DNA of 64,000 nt from Arthrobacter liuii (lineage in GTDB: Bacteria; Actinomycetota; Actinomycetes; Actinomycetales; Micrococcaceae), in the NCBI RefSeq assembly GCF_014639275.1, contig NZ_BMFW01000002.1:62487-126486 (forward strand). Reading direction: 5' to 3'. The position numbers were made by a program, and so were the translations under genes. Below are positions 33,164 through 40,797 of this stretch, in pieces; within the stretch, counting starts at the first letter, position 1, and each line of letters starts with the position of its first letter. The notes under the pieces were generated by a model. The model made no database searches. It was given only the letters and a program-made list of their open reading frames with translations, and was not told the DNA's origin.

Positions 33164-33203
33164 GTAGCAACAGGGGTGTTCCCCGGTCCTTCGGTAATGC
33201 TAC
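33164..33203 (+). promoter_or_regulatory. Nested dyads upstream of the Hsp70-like gene
   Basis: GTAGCA (33164-33169) and TGCTAC (33198-33203) form an outer dyad around GGGG-TGTT-CCCC (33173-33184). The 9-mer AGGGGTGTT (33172-33180) recurs in reverse orientation before the iniB-like gene (37513-37521). It could be a regulator site, but the shared piece is short. Confidence 0.45.
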
Positions 33204-33262
33204 GTTGGTGTCGTCCACTGTGATGAAGCTTGCGTGTGGACTCCCAGCCTTCCGAGGTAACC

Positions 33263-35419
33263 ATGAGCTACGCCCTCGCCGTAGACGTCGGGACGAGCTT
33301 CACGGCAGCCGCCGTTGTTCGTTTTCATCAGGGTCCCTCCTCTGCGCCAGAGTGCCTGCCCCTTGGTGCGCGTGGAGCATCCGTTCCCTCCGTGGTGTAC
33401 TACCCGGAGGAAGGCACTGTCCTGGTGGGGGAGGCCGCGGAACGCCGCGGGCTGGACTCGCCGGAACGCGTGGTGAGGGAATTCAAGCGCCGGATCGGTG
33501 ACGACGTGCCCATCATCCTTGGCACGCTGGCGCTGCAGGCAGAGGACGTCTTCGCCACCATGGCCAGGTGGGTGGCCGACCGGGCTGCCGAACGCGAGGG
33601 GGGCCCGCCGTCGGCCGTTTTCCTGACCCACCCCGCCACCTGGGGCAGCCATCGACTGGCCAGTGTCCGCGGCGCCCTCGCCGCCCACGGCCTGGGGAAC
33701 ATTACGCTCCTTCCCGAACCTGAGGCCGCCGCCCTGCACTACGCATCCCAGGTGCGGGTGGAGGAAGGCAGCACTATCGCCGTTTACGATCTTGGCGGCG
33801 GGACCTTCGACACCGCGGTCCTGAGGAAGTCCGGCAGCAGCCGCTTTGAGCTGGTGGGGCGTCCGGAGGGCATCGAAGACCTGGGCGGCGCCGACTTTGA
33901 TGCCGCGGTATTCCGCTACGTTGCCGAGCACACCGGGAACGCCCTGGCAGACCTCGACCCCACTGATCCCGCAGTGCTTGGTGCCATGACCCGGCTCCGG
34001 CGCGAGTGCGTTGAGGCCAAGGAAGCCCTCTCCGTGGACAGTGAGGCGAACATCCCAGTGCTCCTGCCCGGCATCCAGCAGCAGGTACGCCTGGTCCGTT
34101 CCGAGTTCGAGGCGCTGATCGAAGAGTCCGTGCGGGAAACGGTGGAGGCGCTGGAGCACTCCCTTGCCCAGCTCCACCTGGAGCCCGCTGACCTGTCCAC
34201 GGTGCTGCTGATCGGGGGCTCGTCCCGGATCCCGCTGGTGGCGCAGGTGGTGTCAGAGGAGCTGGACCGGCCCATTGCAGTGGACGCGGACCCCAAGTCG
34301 TCCATCTGCCTGGGGGCTGCGGTGGCGGCCCTTCTCGCCCACACTGCCGCGGCCAGGGCAGAAACTGAAGCGGTGGAAGCTCCCGTGGCAGGGACTGAAG
34401 CGGCGGCAAAAGCGGCGGCCGCCGCCGTCGTGCCTTCCGAAGTGCCACCTGCTCCAGGAATCCCAGGCAGGCCCAGTTGGTCGCGCAAATATCCGACGGC
34501 GGCGGGCTCCGGAACCGGGCCAGGCGCCACCCGCGGGGCACGGCATGGGGAAAGGGGCGCGCACGCGCCCAAACCCACGGTCCGTGTCACGGCTGTCGCC
34601 GCTGCCGCAGCTGTCCTGACCGTTCTCACGGCCACTGCCGCGCAAAGCCCGGACGGCTTCGGAAGCCTGACCGCGATGTTCGTTCCGCAGGCCGGTGCCA
34701 GCACCACCGGCGGTTCCAGCGGAACCGGTGGGACGGAAGCACCGCCCGGCGGAGGGGGAGCAGCCGCCGTTGCCGCCCCCCAGCCGCTCGCCGGGATCGA
34801 GGCCAGCGCCAGGAAGCCGATCGCACAAAGGCCCGGGCTCGAGGCATCCGCTTCGCCCACCAACCATTCCTCCGGCAGCGAAGCGACGGCGGCAGCGGGC
34901 CGGCCTGCTGCGGGTGGACCTGCTGCGGCAGGTGGAGCCCCGGCCGCGAAGCCGCCCGCCGGATCCAGTGGGGCCACGGCCGGGACCGGGATCGTTCCAA
35001 ATTCCGCAGTCGTGGGCACGGCAACGCCGTCCGCCACCACGCAACCACTCCCCACGCAACCCGTCCCCACGGCCACTGCCCCCGTTGGCACCACGGCGCC
35101 CGGCACTCCAGCTCCGACCTCGACGGGCACTGCGGCTCCAACCTCGCCGGGCACCACCGATCGGCCGACCCCTGCTTCCGGCACCGCTTCTCCGGGGCCC
35201 GGCACGACTTCATCTGCTACCGGCAGCGTGTCGCCAACAGCGACACCCACAACGTTGGCGGCCACAGACCCAACAGGTTACCCAGCCGTTTCCGCAACGG
35301 CGGAATTGACGCCCACACCGGCCGTGGCCCCGTCACCAACACCGGAGGAGCCCACTGCCACCGCCACCGCCACTGAAACAGCCGTCGCGACGGCTCCGAC
35401 CACCTCTCCGGCGGCCTGA
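33263..35419 (+). CDS. Hsp70-like ATPase with membrane segment and Pro/Thr-rich tail
   Basis: 718 residues started at ATG 33263. Residues 1 to about 365 are the actin-fold ATPase of Hsp70: AVDVGTSFTAAAV (phosphate 1), YDLGGGTFDTAV (phosphate 2) and LLIGGSSRIPLVAQ (adenosine). The beta-sandwich substrate domain and lid of DnaK are absent. An Ala-rich linker, a basic stretch and one membrane segment (VTAVAAAAAVLTVLTATAA, about 440-458) follow, then about 260 residues of Ala/Thr/Pro/Ser, probably outside the cell and wall-crossing. It begins a cluster with a LuxR regulator (1 nt gap), an IniB-like protein and two dynamin-like GTPases. I infer an envelope sensor or scaffold; this is not shown. 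Confidence 0.85.
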   Translation: MSYALAVDVGTSFTAAAVVRFHQGPSSAPECLPLGARGASVPSVVYYPEEGTVLVGEAAERRGLDSPERVVREFKRRIGDDVPIILGTLALQAEDVFATMARWVADRAAEREGGPPSAVFLTHPATWGSHRLASVRGALAAHGLGNITLLPEPEAAALHYASQVRVEEGSTIAVYDLGGGTFDTAVLRKSGSSRFELVGRPEGIEDLGGADFDAAVFRYVAEHTGNALADLDPTDPAVLGAMTRLRRECVEAKEALSVDSEANIPVLLPGIQQQVRLVRSEFEALIEESVRETVEALEHSLAQLHLEPADLSTVLLIGGSSRIPLVAQVVSEELDRPIAVDADPKSSICLGAAVAALLAHTAAARAETEAVEAPVAGTEAAAKAAAAAVVPSEVPPAPGIPGRPSWSRKYPTAAGSGTGPGATRGARHGERGAHAPKPTVRVTAVAAAAAVLTVLTATAAQSPDGFGSLTAMFVPQAGASTTGGSSGTGGTEAPPGGGGAAAVAAPQPLAGIEASARKPIAQRPGLEASASPTNHSSGSEATAAAGRPAAGGPAAAGGAPAAKPPAGSSGATAGTGIVPNSAVVGTATPSATTQPLPTQPVPTATAPVGTTAPGTPAPTSTGTAAPTSPGTTDRPTPASGTASPGPGTTSSATGSVSPTATPTTLAATDPTGYPAVSATAELTPTPAVAPSPTPEEPTATATATETAVATAPTTSPAA

Positions 35420-35420
35420 C

Positions 35421-37505
35421 ATGGACGGGCATCTTCAGCGGGCGGAGCGCCCCGTACCCCTGCACACTTCACCGGACCACCAAGGGCATCCACCGCATGG
35501 CGCGGAGCTGATGGCCAAGCAATTGAAGGGTGCCAACGCCGCCGTGCGTGAGCTGCTGCTGGCACTCTCGGTGGGCTTCGCCCTGCCGGGACCCCTCCCG
35601 GCCGGCCTCCAGCACAAATTCGCCAGCGGGGCGGTGGAGGACCTTGACTCCCTGGTGGACCGCGCTGAGGCCGCGGGACTGTTGAGGGCCGACGGCACGG
35701 TGGTGGGGACCGCACAGCACGCCCTGCTGGCCGCCACCCCAACGGCCAAGGTGCATGCGCTCCAGCGTGAGCTCGTGACCGTTTTCGCCTCCACTGGACA
35801 ACCGCTCGGCAACCTCGCCCGCGAGCTGGCCAGGGGCGGCCTCGCCGATCACCGGGTGGCTGCTGAACTGGAGCAATGGGCGAACGCCGCGCTGGAGGAT
35901 GACCCCAGGCTTGCGGCGCAGCTCTACGAGGAGGCGCTCCTGGCCGGCGCCGACCCGCTGGCCACCGCTGCAAGGCGTGCCCAGGCCGCGGCCGGCGACG
36001 GGGAACTCGATGCCGCGGCCCGCATCATCGACGCCCTCCTGGTCAGCGCGGACCCGCCGGACGTGCGCCGCGGCGCGGACGTGGCTGCCTCTGTCTGGGC
36101 GCAGCGGGGAATGCTGGCCCGCGGAGCCGACGTCTACAGCTGGCTGGGCCCGGGGCGTGTGGGCCCCTCGGCGCCCCTTGCCGCCGTCGCCATGATCGGC
36201 GCCGGAGACCGGGCGGGTGCGGAGGCCTTCTTCCAACCCGAGGCCCCGGCGGCCTCCCCAACACTCCTGGCAGCTGCCCTGGTCCATACCGGCCAGGGAA
36301 TCCTTGCGTCCCTGGGAGAAAAACCACAACAAGGCATATCCATCCTGATCCATGCATCGGACATGCTGAACTCGGCAGGCGCGTCCCTTCCACTGCCGGA
36401 GGCGCCAGCCGCCCTGGCAGCCCTGCTGGCCTTGCACAGCGGCGAGCCGCACCTTGCCGAAACCGTCTGCCGGGCCGCGTCCGCGGCGGGGCAGGGAGGC
36501 AATGCCGCCCAACCCAGGCTCCTGCTGCTCCAGGCCTGGTCGGCCATGATGCAGGACAAACTGGAGGAGGCCCGCCTTGCCGCCACGGAAGCTTCCAAAG
36601 CCAACCACTGGCCGCTGGTCCCGCGCGACGAGTTTATGTGCGCTGCACTCGAGGTGGGGCTCGCCCGCCGGAACGGTGACGTGCCGGAGCTCCTGAGGGC
36701 ATGGGAACGGGCCCGCGAAGCCATGCTCCACACCTCCGTGGACCTCTACAACCTGCTGCCGTGGGGGGAACTGCTGATTGCTGCTGCCCGCCTGCGGGAG
36801 ACGCGCCGTGTAGCCCAGTACATGGAAGAAGCCTGGAAGCTGCTGGCCCGCCTGGGCGCACCTGCACTGTGGGCCGTCCCCCTGCACTGGGCCGCCGTCC
36901 AGGCCGCGCTGCTCAACGAAAGCCCCGCCGATCTCGCCCCCCACGCAACCGCCCTGGCACGGGCCTCAGCCCACAGCCAAATCGCCGCAGTCCTGGCCAC
37001 GGCAGGCAAAGCCTGGGTATCGGTGCTGGCCGGCCGGTTCCGGACGTCCGAGGTGGAGGGCGCCGCCCGGTTGCTGGGTGCGGTTGGAATGCCTTGGGAA
37101 GGGGCAAGGCTCGCCGGGCACGCCGCCGCACGCGCGGACGAGCGACGGGACATGATGCGACTGCTCTCCTGCGCACGGGACCTTCATCCGCAAGGCAGTC
37201 CTGCCGGTGCATCCGGGTCCTCGGAGGTGCAGGCAGGAAGCGGTGCTGACATCGGCGGCAAAGCGGGGCAGCCGGACGCCTCCGGACTGAGCGAGCGCGA
37301 GAAGGAAGTGGCCAGGCTGGTGCTTGAGGGCAAGACCTACCGGGAAATCGGTGAGGCGATCTACATTTCGCCCCGGACCGCAGAGCACCACATCGCCAGG
37401 ATCAGGCGCCGTCTGGGCGCGGAAAACCGTTCCGACCTGTTGGCCCGCCTGCGCCTGGCCCTTGGCGTTGAACATTCCCAGCATCTGAATCCGCAACAGG
37501 AATGA
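35421..37505 (+). CDS. LuxR-family regulator with helical repeat region, no NTPase domain
   Basis: 694 residues (664 if started at ATG 35511, which has a better GGAG site). The last 70 residues are a NarL/LuxR helix-turn-helix: LSEREKEVARLVLEGKTYRE and ISPRTAEHHIARIRRRLGA, residues about 623-665. The rest is Ala/Leu-rich helices resembling the TPR-like arm of MalT-type regulators, preceded by a winged-helix-like start. No Walker A or B motif is seen, so the STAND ATPase is missing. Mycobacterial iniBAC is controlled by a larger LuxR-type protein, IniR, so this could be its counterpart. It is coupled to the Hsp70-like gene and followed by palindromes and iniB. Confidence 0.85.
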   Translation: MDGHLQRAERPVPLHTSPDHQGHPPHGAELMAKQLKGANAAVRELLLALSVGFALPGPLPAGLQHKFASGAVEDLDSLVDRAEAAGLLRADGTVVGTAQHALLAATPTAKVHALQRELVTVFASTGQPLGNLARELARGGLADHRVAAELEQWANAALEDDPRLAAQLYEEALLAGADPLATAARRAQAAAGDGELDAAARIIDALLVSADPPDVRRGADVAASVWAQRGMLARGADVYSWLGPGRVGPSAPLAAVAMIGAGDRAGAEAFFQPEAPAASPTLLAAALVHTGQGILASLGEKPQQGISILIHASDMLNSAGASLPLPEAPAALAALLALHSGEPHLAETVCRAASAAGQGGNAAQPRLLLLQAWSAMMQDKLEEARLAATEASKANHWPLVPRDEFMCAALEVGLARRNGDVPELLRAWERAREAMLHTSVDLYNLLPWGELLIAAARLRETRRVAQYMEEAWKLLARLGAPALWAVPLHWAAVQAALLNESPADLAPHATALARASAHSQIAAVLATAGKAWVSVLAGRFRTSEVEGAARLLGAVGMPWEGARLAGHAAARADERRDMMRLLSCARDLHPQGSPAGASGSSEVQAGSGADIGGKAGQPDASGLSEREKEVARLVLEGKTYREIGEAIYISPRTAEHHIARIRRRLGAENRSDLLARLRLALGVEHSQHLNPQQE

Positions 37506-37569
37506 CCCCCCTAACACCCCTAGGCGCGCAGGCGCCTAGGCCCCGGACAGGCTCCGGCGGCTAGGGGGG
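37506..37569 (+). promoter_or_regulatory. Nested palindromes upstream of the iniB-like gene
   Basis: CCTAGGCGC-GCAG-GCGCCTAGG (37519-37540) is a perfect palindrome with 9-bp arms. It lies inside a second dyad, CCCCCCTA (37506-37513) with TAGGGGGG (37562-37569). It begins at the luxR stop, so it may end that transcript, serve as operator, or both. About 100 nt separate it from the iniB start. Confidence 0.65.
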
Positions 37570-37669
37570 AAGCGCCCGATGCCCTGTCCCGGCAGCGAAA
37601 TTAGGTTTGAAACAACCGGATACGTTCGCCGGATGATCCCCGAATCAAGAAGATGTGAGGACCACGCAT

Positions 37670-38746
37670 ATGCCAACACTCGCAAACGACCTTGTTCAGT
37701 TCCTCATGCACCTCTTCGGGGACCGGGAAGCGATCCAGGAGTTTCTGGACGACCCTGCCAGGGCACTGGAGGAACACGGCCTGGGCAACGTGTGCTCGGC
37801 TGACGTTGACGCCGCAATGCCTGTTGTCCTCGACTACGCTCCCATCACCGTCAATGCGGCGTCCTTCGGCCGGGCGCACATCACCGGCGGCAACAGTGCC
37901 TGGGCCGGGCCAGTAGGCACGTCGACGGGCCACCCCGGAAGCGTGTCAACCATCCATGCCGGCGGGCAGGGCGGCCCAAACTACGACCACGATGACCATG
38001 CCCACGCGGTCCAGCAGCTCCACCACGTGGTGAACCACTTCTCCTACACCACGAACACCACCATGCTGGACGACCATGACACCGTCACTGACCAGTCCGT
38101 CCACCAGAACATCTGGGCACACGGAGACGTGGAGCAGTGGTTCGACAACGATGCCGTGGTTGCCTCCGGCGACCGGGCTGTCGCCGCCGGTGACGACGCC
38201 GGCGTCCGGGACTCCAACAACATCAGGGATTCCCACGACACCGACCACTCCACGGACAACTCCATCCACGCCGGGGGAGACGTCAGCATCGGCAATGAGG
38301 AAACGGCCATCTCCGACTCCTTCAACACCGACCTGGGCCTGGACGTGGACGATTCCTTCAACGACAACTCGGACCGTGCCGCCTACTCGGACCACTCGGA
38401 CCACTCCGTCAGCACCGACGTGGCCCTCGATGTCCGGGACTCGTCCAACGACAATTCCGACAACTCCTCCCACAACTCCGTGGCGGTGGACGACTCCTTC
38501 AACCACGACAACTCCACCGTGGCCGAGGATTCCTTCAACCACGACAGCTCCGCCGACACCGCGGTGGATCTCCACGTGGACGGTTCCATTCAGGACAATT
38601 CGGCCACAAACATCGCCGAGGACAACCTGGTGATGGCGGACAACCAGCTCGGCTTCACGGAGGACCACTCCGTCCACACAGATCCGGACCTGGAAAACCA
38701 CGCCACCATTGACCATTCGGTGGTTGACGACTCCACCGTGCTGTAA
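37670..38746 (+). CDS. IniB-like protein, lysine-free Asp/Asn/Ser/His-rich
   Basis: 358 residues from ATG 37670, with GAGGA 8 nt upstream. Residues 1-38 match the IniB N-terminal domain (LANDLVQFLMHLFGDREAI, then FLDDPARALEEHGL). After a short Gly/Ala region the protein becomes strongly acidic and polar, with irregular repeats such as DDSFNHDNS, EDSFNHDSS and DSFNDNSD to the end. I find no lysine and one cysteine. No signal peptide or membrane segment is visible. In mycobacteria iniB is the first gene of the isoniazid-inducible iniBAC operon. The repeat part may bind metal, water or the wall, or act as an intrinsically disordered filler; function unknown. Confidence 0.85.
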   Translation: MPTLANDLVQFLMHLFGDREAIQEFLDDPARALEEHGLGNVCSADVDAAMPVVLDYAPITVNAASFGRAHITGGNSAWAGPVGTSTGHPGSVSTIHAGGQGGPNYDHDDHAHAVQQLHHVVNHFSYTTNTTMLDDHDTVTDQSVHQNIWAHGDVEQWFDNDAVVASGDRAVAAGDDAGVRDSNNIRDSHDTDHSTDNSIHAGGDVSIGNEETAISDSFNTDLGLDVDDSFNDNSDRAAYSDHSDHSVSTDVALDVRDSSNDNSDNSSHNSVAVDDSFNHDNSTVAEDSFNHDSSADTAVDLHVDGSIQDNSATNIAEDNLVMADNQLGFTEDHSVHTDPDLENHATIDHSVVDDSTVL

Positions 38747-38770
38747 CACGCTGGTGGCGGGAGGCAAACC

Positions 38771-38802
38771 GCCCGGCAGGAGGCATAAACCTCCTGCCGG
38801 GC
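38771..38802 (+). terminator. Strong hairpin between iniB-like and iniA-like genes
   Basis: Perfect 13-bp arms GCCCGGCAGGAGG and CCTCCTGCCGGGC around CATAAA, 24 nt after the iniB-like stop. The tail TCTTCCGGCTTT is only partly U-rich. It may let only part of the transcripts pass, giving much IniB-like protein and little dynamin. Confidence 0.7.
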
Positions 38803-38892
38803 TCTTCCGGCTTTACCGCAGGCAGGATTTTCGGACTGGAGCAGATTTTCGGCACCGGGACAGGGCTTAGGCGCTGGGACAGGGGACACGCT

Positions 38893-40797
38893 GTGGCAGA
38901 AGCAGGACCGGCAAGGCCACGGGGGCCCATGACGGCCGGACAGCTGATGAAGCTCGTCGAGCAGGGCCTGCAGTTGGTGGGCAACGGGGACCGCTCGGAC
39001 CTGCGCCGCAGGCTGGAGCAGGCCATGTTCCGGTTGCAGGACCCCAGCATCAGGGTCATCGTGGTGGGCGAGTTCAAGCAGGGGAAGAGCAAGCTCATCA
39101 ATGCCCTGGTGAACGCCCCGGTGTGTCCCGTGGATGACGATATTGCCACTTCCCTGCCCACCATCGTCCGTTACGGCGAACCAGCCTCGGCCGCCGTCCT
39201 GGTCCCCACGTCGGACAGCCCTGCCGGGAACGGTGCCGGCGACGGCGGGGACGGCAGCGTGGAGCGCCGGCCCGTGGACCTGCAGGACCTGCCTTCCCTC
39301 GTCTCCGAGCAGGGCAACCCGGGCAACGCCCGGAAACTCGTGGCCGCTGAGGTCTGCCTGCCCCGCCGGATCCTCACCGGCGGCCTCACCGTCATAGACT
39401 CCCCAGGGGTGGGGGGCATGGGCTCCACGCACACCCTGACCACCCTCACCGCCCTCCCCACCGCGGACGCCATGCTGCTGGTTTCGGACTCGTCCCAGGA
39501 ATACACGGAACCGGAACTGCGGTTCCTGCGCCAGGCCATGCGGATCACCCCCAGCGTTGCAGCGGTCCTGTCCAAGACCGACCTTTACCCGGACTGGCGC
39601 CGCGTGGAGGAGCTGGACAGGGCACACCTGGACCAGGTGGCTCCTGACATTCCGCTGTTTCCGTTGTCCGCGGACCTCCGCCTCGAGGCGTCCCGGCTCC
39701 AGGACAGCGAGCTCAACACCGAGTCGGGCTTCCCGGCCTTGGTCGCCCACTTGCGCAACGACGTGGTGGGCAAGGCACAACGAATCCAGCGGCGCTCGGT
39801 AAGCCAGGACCTGCTCTCGGTTACCGACAACCTGCGGCTGTCCCTGCAATCCGAACTTGAGGCGTTGGAGAACCCCGCCAATACGCCACAAATGCTCGCA
39901 GCGCTTGAACAGGCCAAGACGGAGGCGGACGACCTGCGGAAGCGGTCGGCCCGCTGGCAGCTCACGCTCAGCGACGGCATCAACGACCTCATTGCCGACA
40001 TGGAATACGACCTCCGGGACCGCCTGCGCCGGATCCAAAGGGAAGCCGAGAGTGCCATCGACCAAGGCGATCCCGGCCCTGTGTGGACGCAATTCTCCCA
40101 GTGGCTCGAAGAGTGCGTTGCCGCAGCGGTTTCGGATACGTTCGTCTGGACCAGTGAGCGGTCGCAGTGGCTGGCGGCACAGGTGGCCGAGCACTTCGCC
40201 GCCGACGAGGTGTCGCTGCCCGTCCTGCATGTGTCCGACTCCGGAGATGCCTTGGACCCGGTGGACCAGATGCCGGAGCTGGACCCGGGCCGCGTCAATC
40301 CGATCCAGAAAGTCCTCATCGGCATGCGCGGATCCTATGGCGGTGTGTTGATGTTTGGCCTCCTGACGGGAATTTTCGGGATGGCCCTGATCAATCCGCT
40401 CTCGGTGGGCGCGGGGCTGCTGCTGGGGCGCAAGGCCTACCGGGAGGACAGGGAAACGCGGCTGAAGCGCCGCCAGGGCGAGGCCAAAGCCCTGGTCAGG
40501 CGCCAACTGGACGATGTGACGTTCCAGGTGGGCAAGCAACTGAAGGACAGGCTGCGCCTGGTTCAGCGCACCATTAGGGACCACTTCACAGAGATCGCGG
40601 ATGAATACCACCGCTCGCTGTCGGATTCAGTGGCCGTGGCCCAGAAGGCCGCCAACTCGTATGCCCAGGAGAAGGAAGGCCGCATTCGGGACATCAAGGC
40701 AGAGCTCCAAAAGGTCGATGCGCTGCACCGGGCGGCCGAAGCAGTGTCAGCGGAAGCCGCCGCTGGCGGGACCCGCACTGCGGCGGGGGTGGGATGA
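38893..40797 (+). CDS. Dynamin-like GTPase, IniA type
   Basis: 634 residues starting at GTG. The G domain has G1 GEFKQGKS (59-66), a G2 Thr in ATSLPTIV, G3 DSPG (169-172) and G4 SKTD (227-230). A helical stalk follows, then a hydrophobic hairpin of about 30 residues (LMFGLLTGIFGMALINPLSV, about 484-503) that should insert into the membrane, and a coiled-coil return arm. IniA of mycobacteria is a bacterial dynamin that binds and splits membranes after drug damage. The gene overlaps the second GTPase by 4 nt, as paired bacterial dynamins usually do. It probably repairs or remodels the cell membrane under stress. Confidence 0.9.
   Translation: MAEAGPARPRGPMTAGQLMKLVEQGLQLVGNGDRSDLRRRLEQAMFRLQDPSIRVIVVGEFKQGKSKLINALVNAPVCPVDDDIATSLPTIVRYGEPASAAVLVPTSDSPAGNGAGDGGDGSVERRPVDLQDLPSLVSEQGNPGNARKLVAAEVCLPRRILTGGLTVIDSPGVGGMGSTHTLTTLTALPTADAMLLVSDSSQEYTEPELRFLRQAMRITPSVAAVLSKTDLYPDWRRVEELDRAHLDQVAPDIPLFPLSADLRLEASRLQDSELNTESGFPALVAHLRNDVVGKAQRIQRRSVSQDLLSVTDNLRLSLQSELEALENPANTPQMLAALEQAKTEADDLRKRSARWQLTLSDGINDLIADMEYDLRDRLRRIQREAESAIDQGDPGPVWTQFSQWLEECVAAAVSDTFVWTSERSQWLAAQVAEHFAADEVSLPVLHVSDSGDALDPVDQMPELDPGRVNPIQKVLIGMRGSYGGVLMFGLLTGIFGMALINPLSVGAGLLLGRKAYREDRETRLKRRQGEAKALVRRQLDDVTFQVGKQLKDRLRLVQRTIRDHFTEIADEYHRSLSDSVAVAQKAANSYAQEKEGRIRDIKAELQKVDALHRAAEAVSAEAAAGGTRTAAGVG

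Noticed and set aside
35031..35400. Independent small genes in the Thr/Pro-rich tail region
   Set aside because: Low-complexity codons keep all frames open; only the Hsp70-like frame joins to a clear domain.
37946..38767. Val/Gly-rich 273-codon frame opposite the iniB-like gene
   Set aside because: The repeat of Asp/Asn/Ser/His codons on the plus strand yields Val/Gly on the minus strand; no start signal, and the plus-strand product has the IniB head and a ribosome site.
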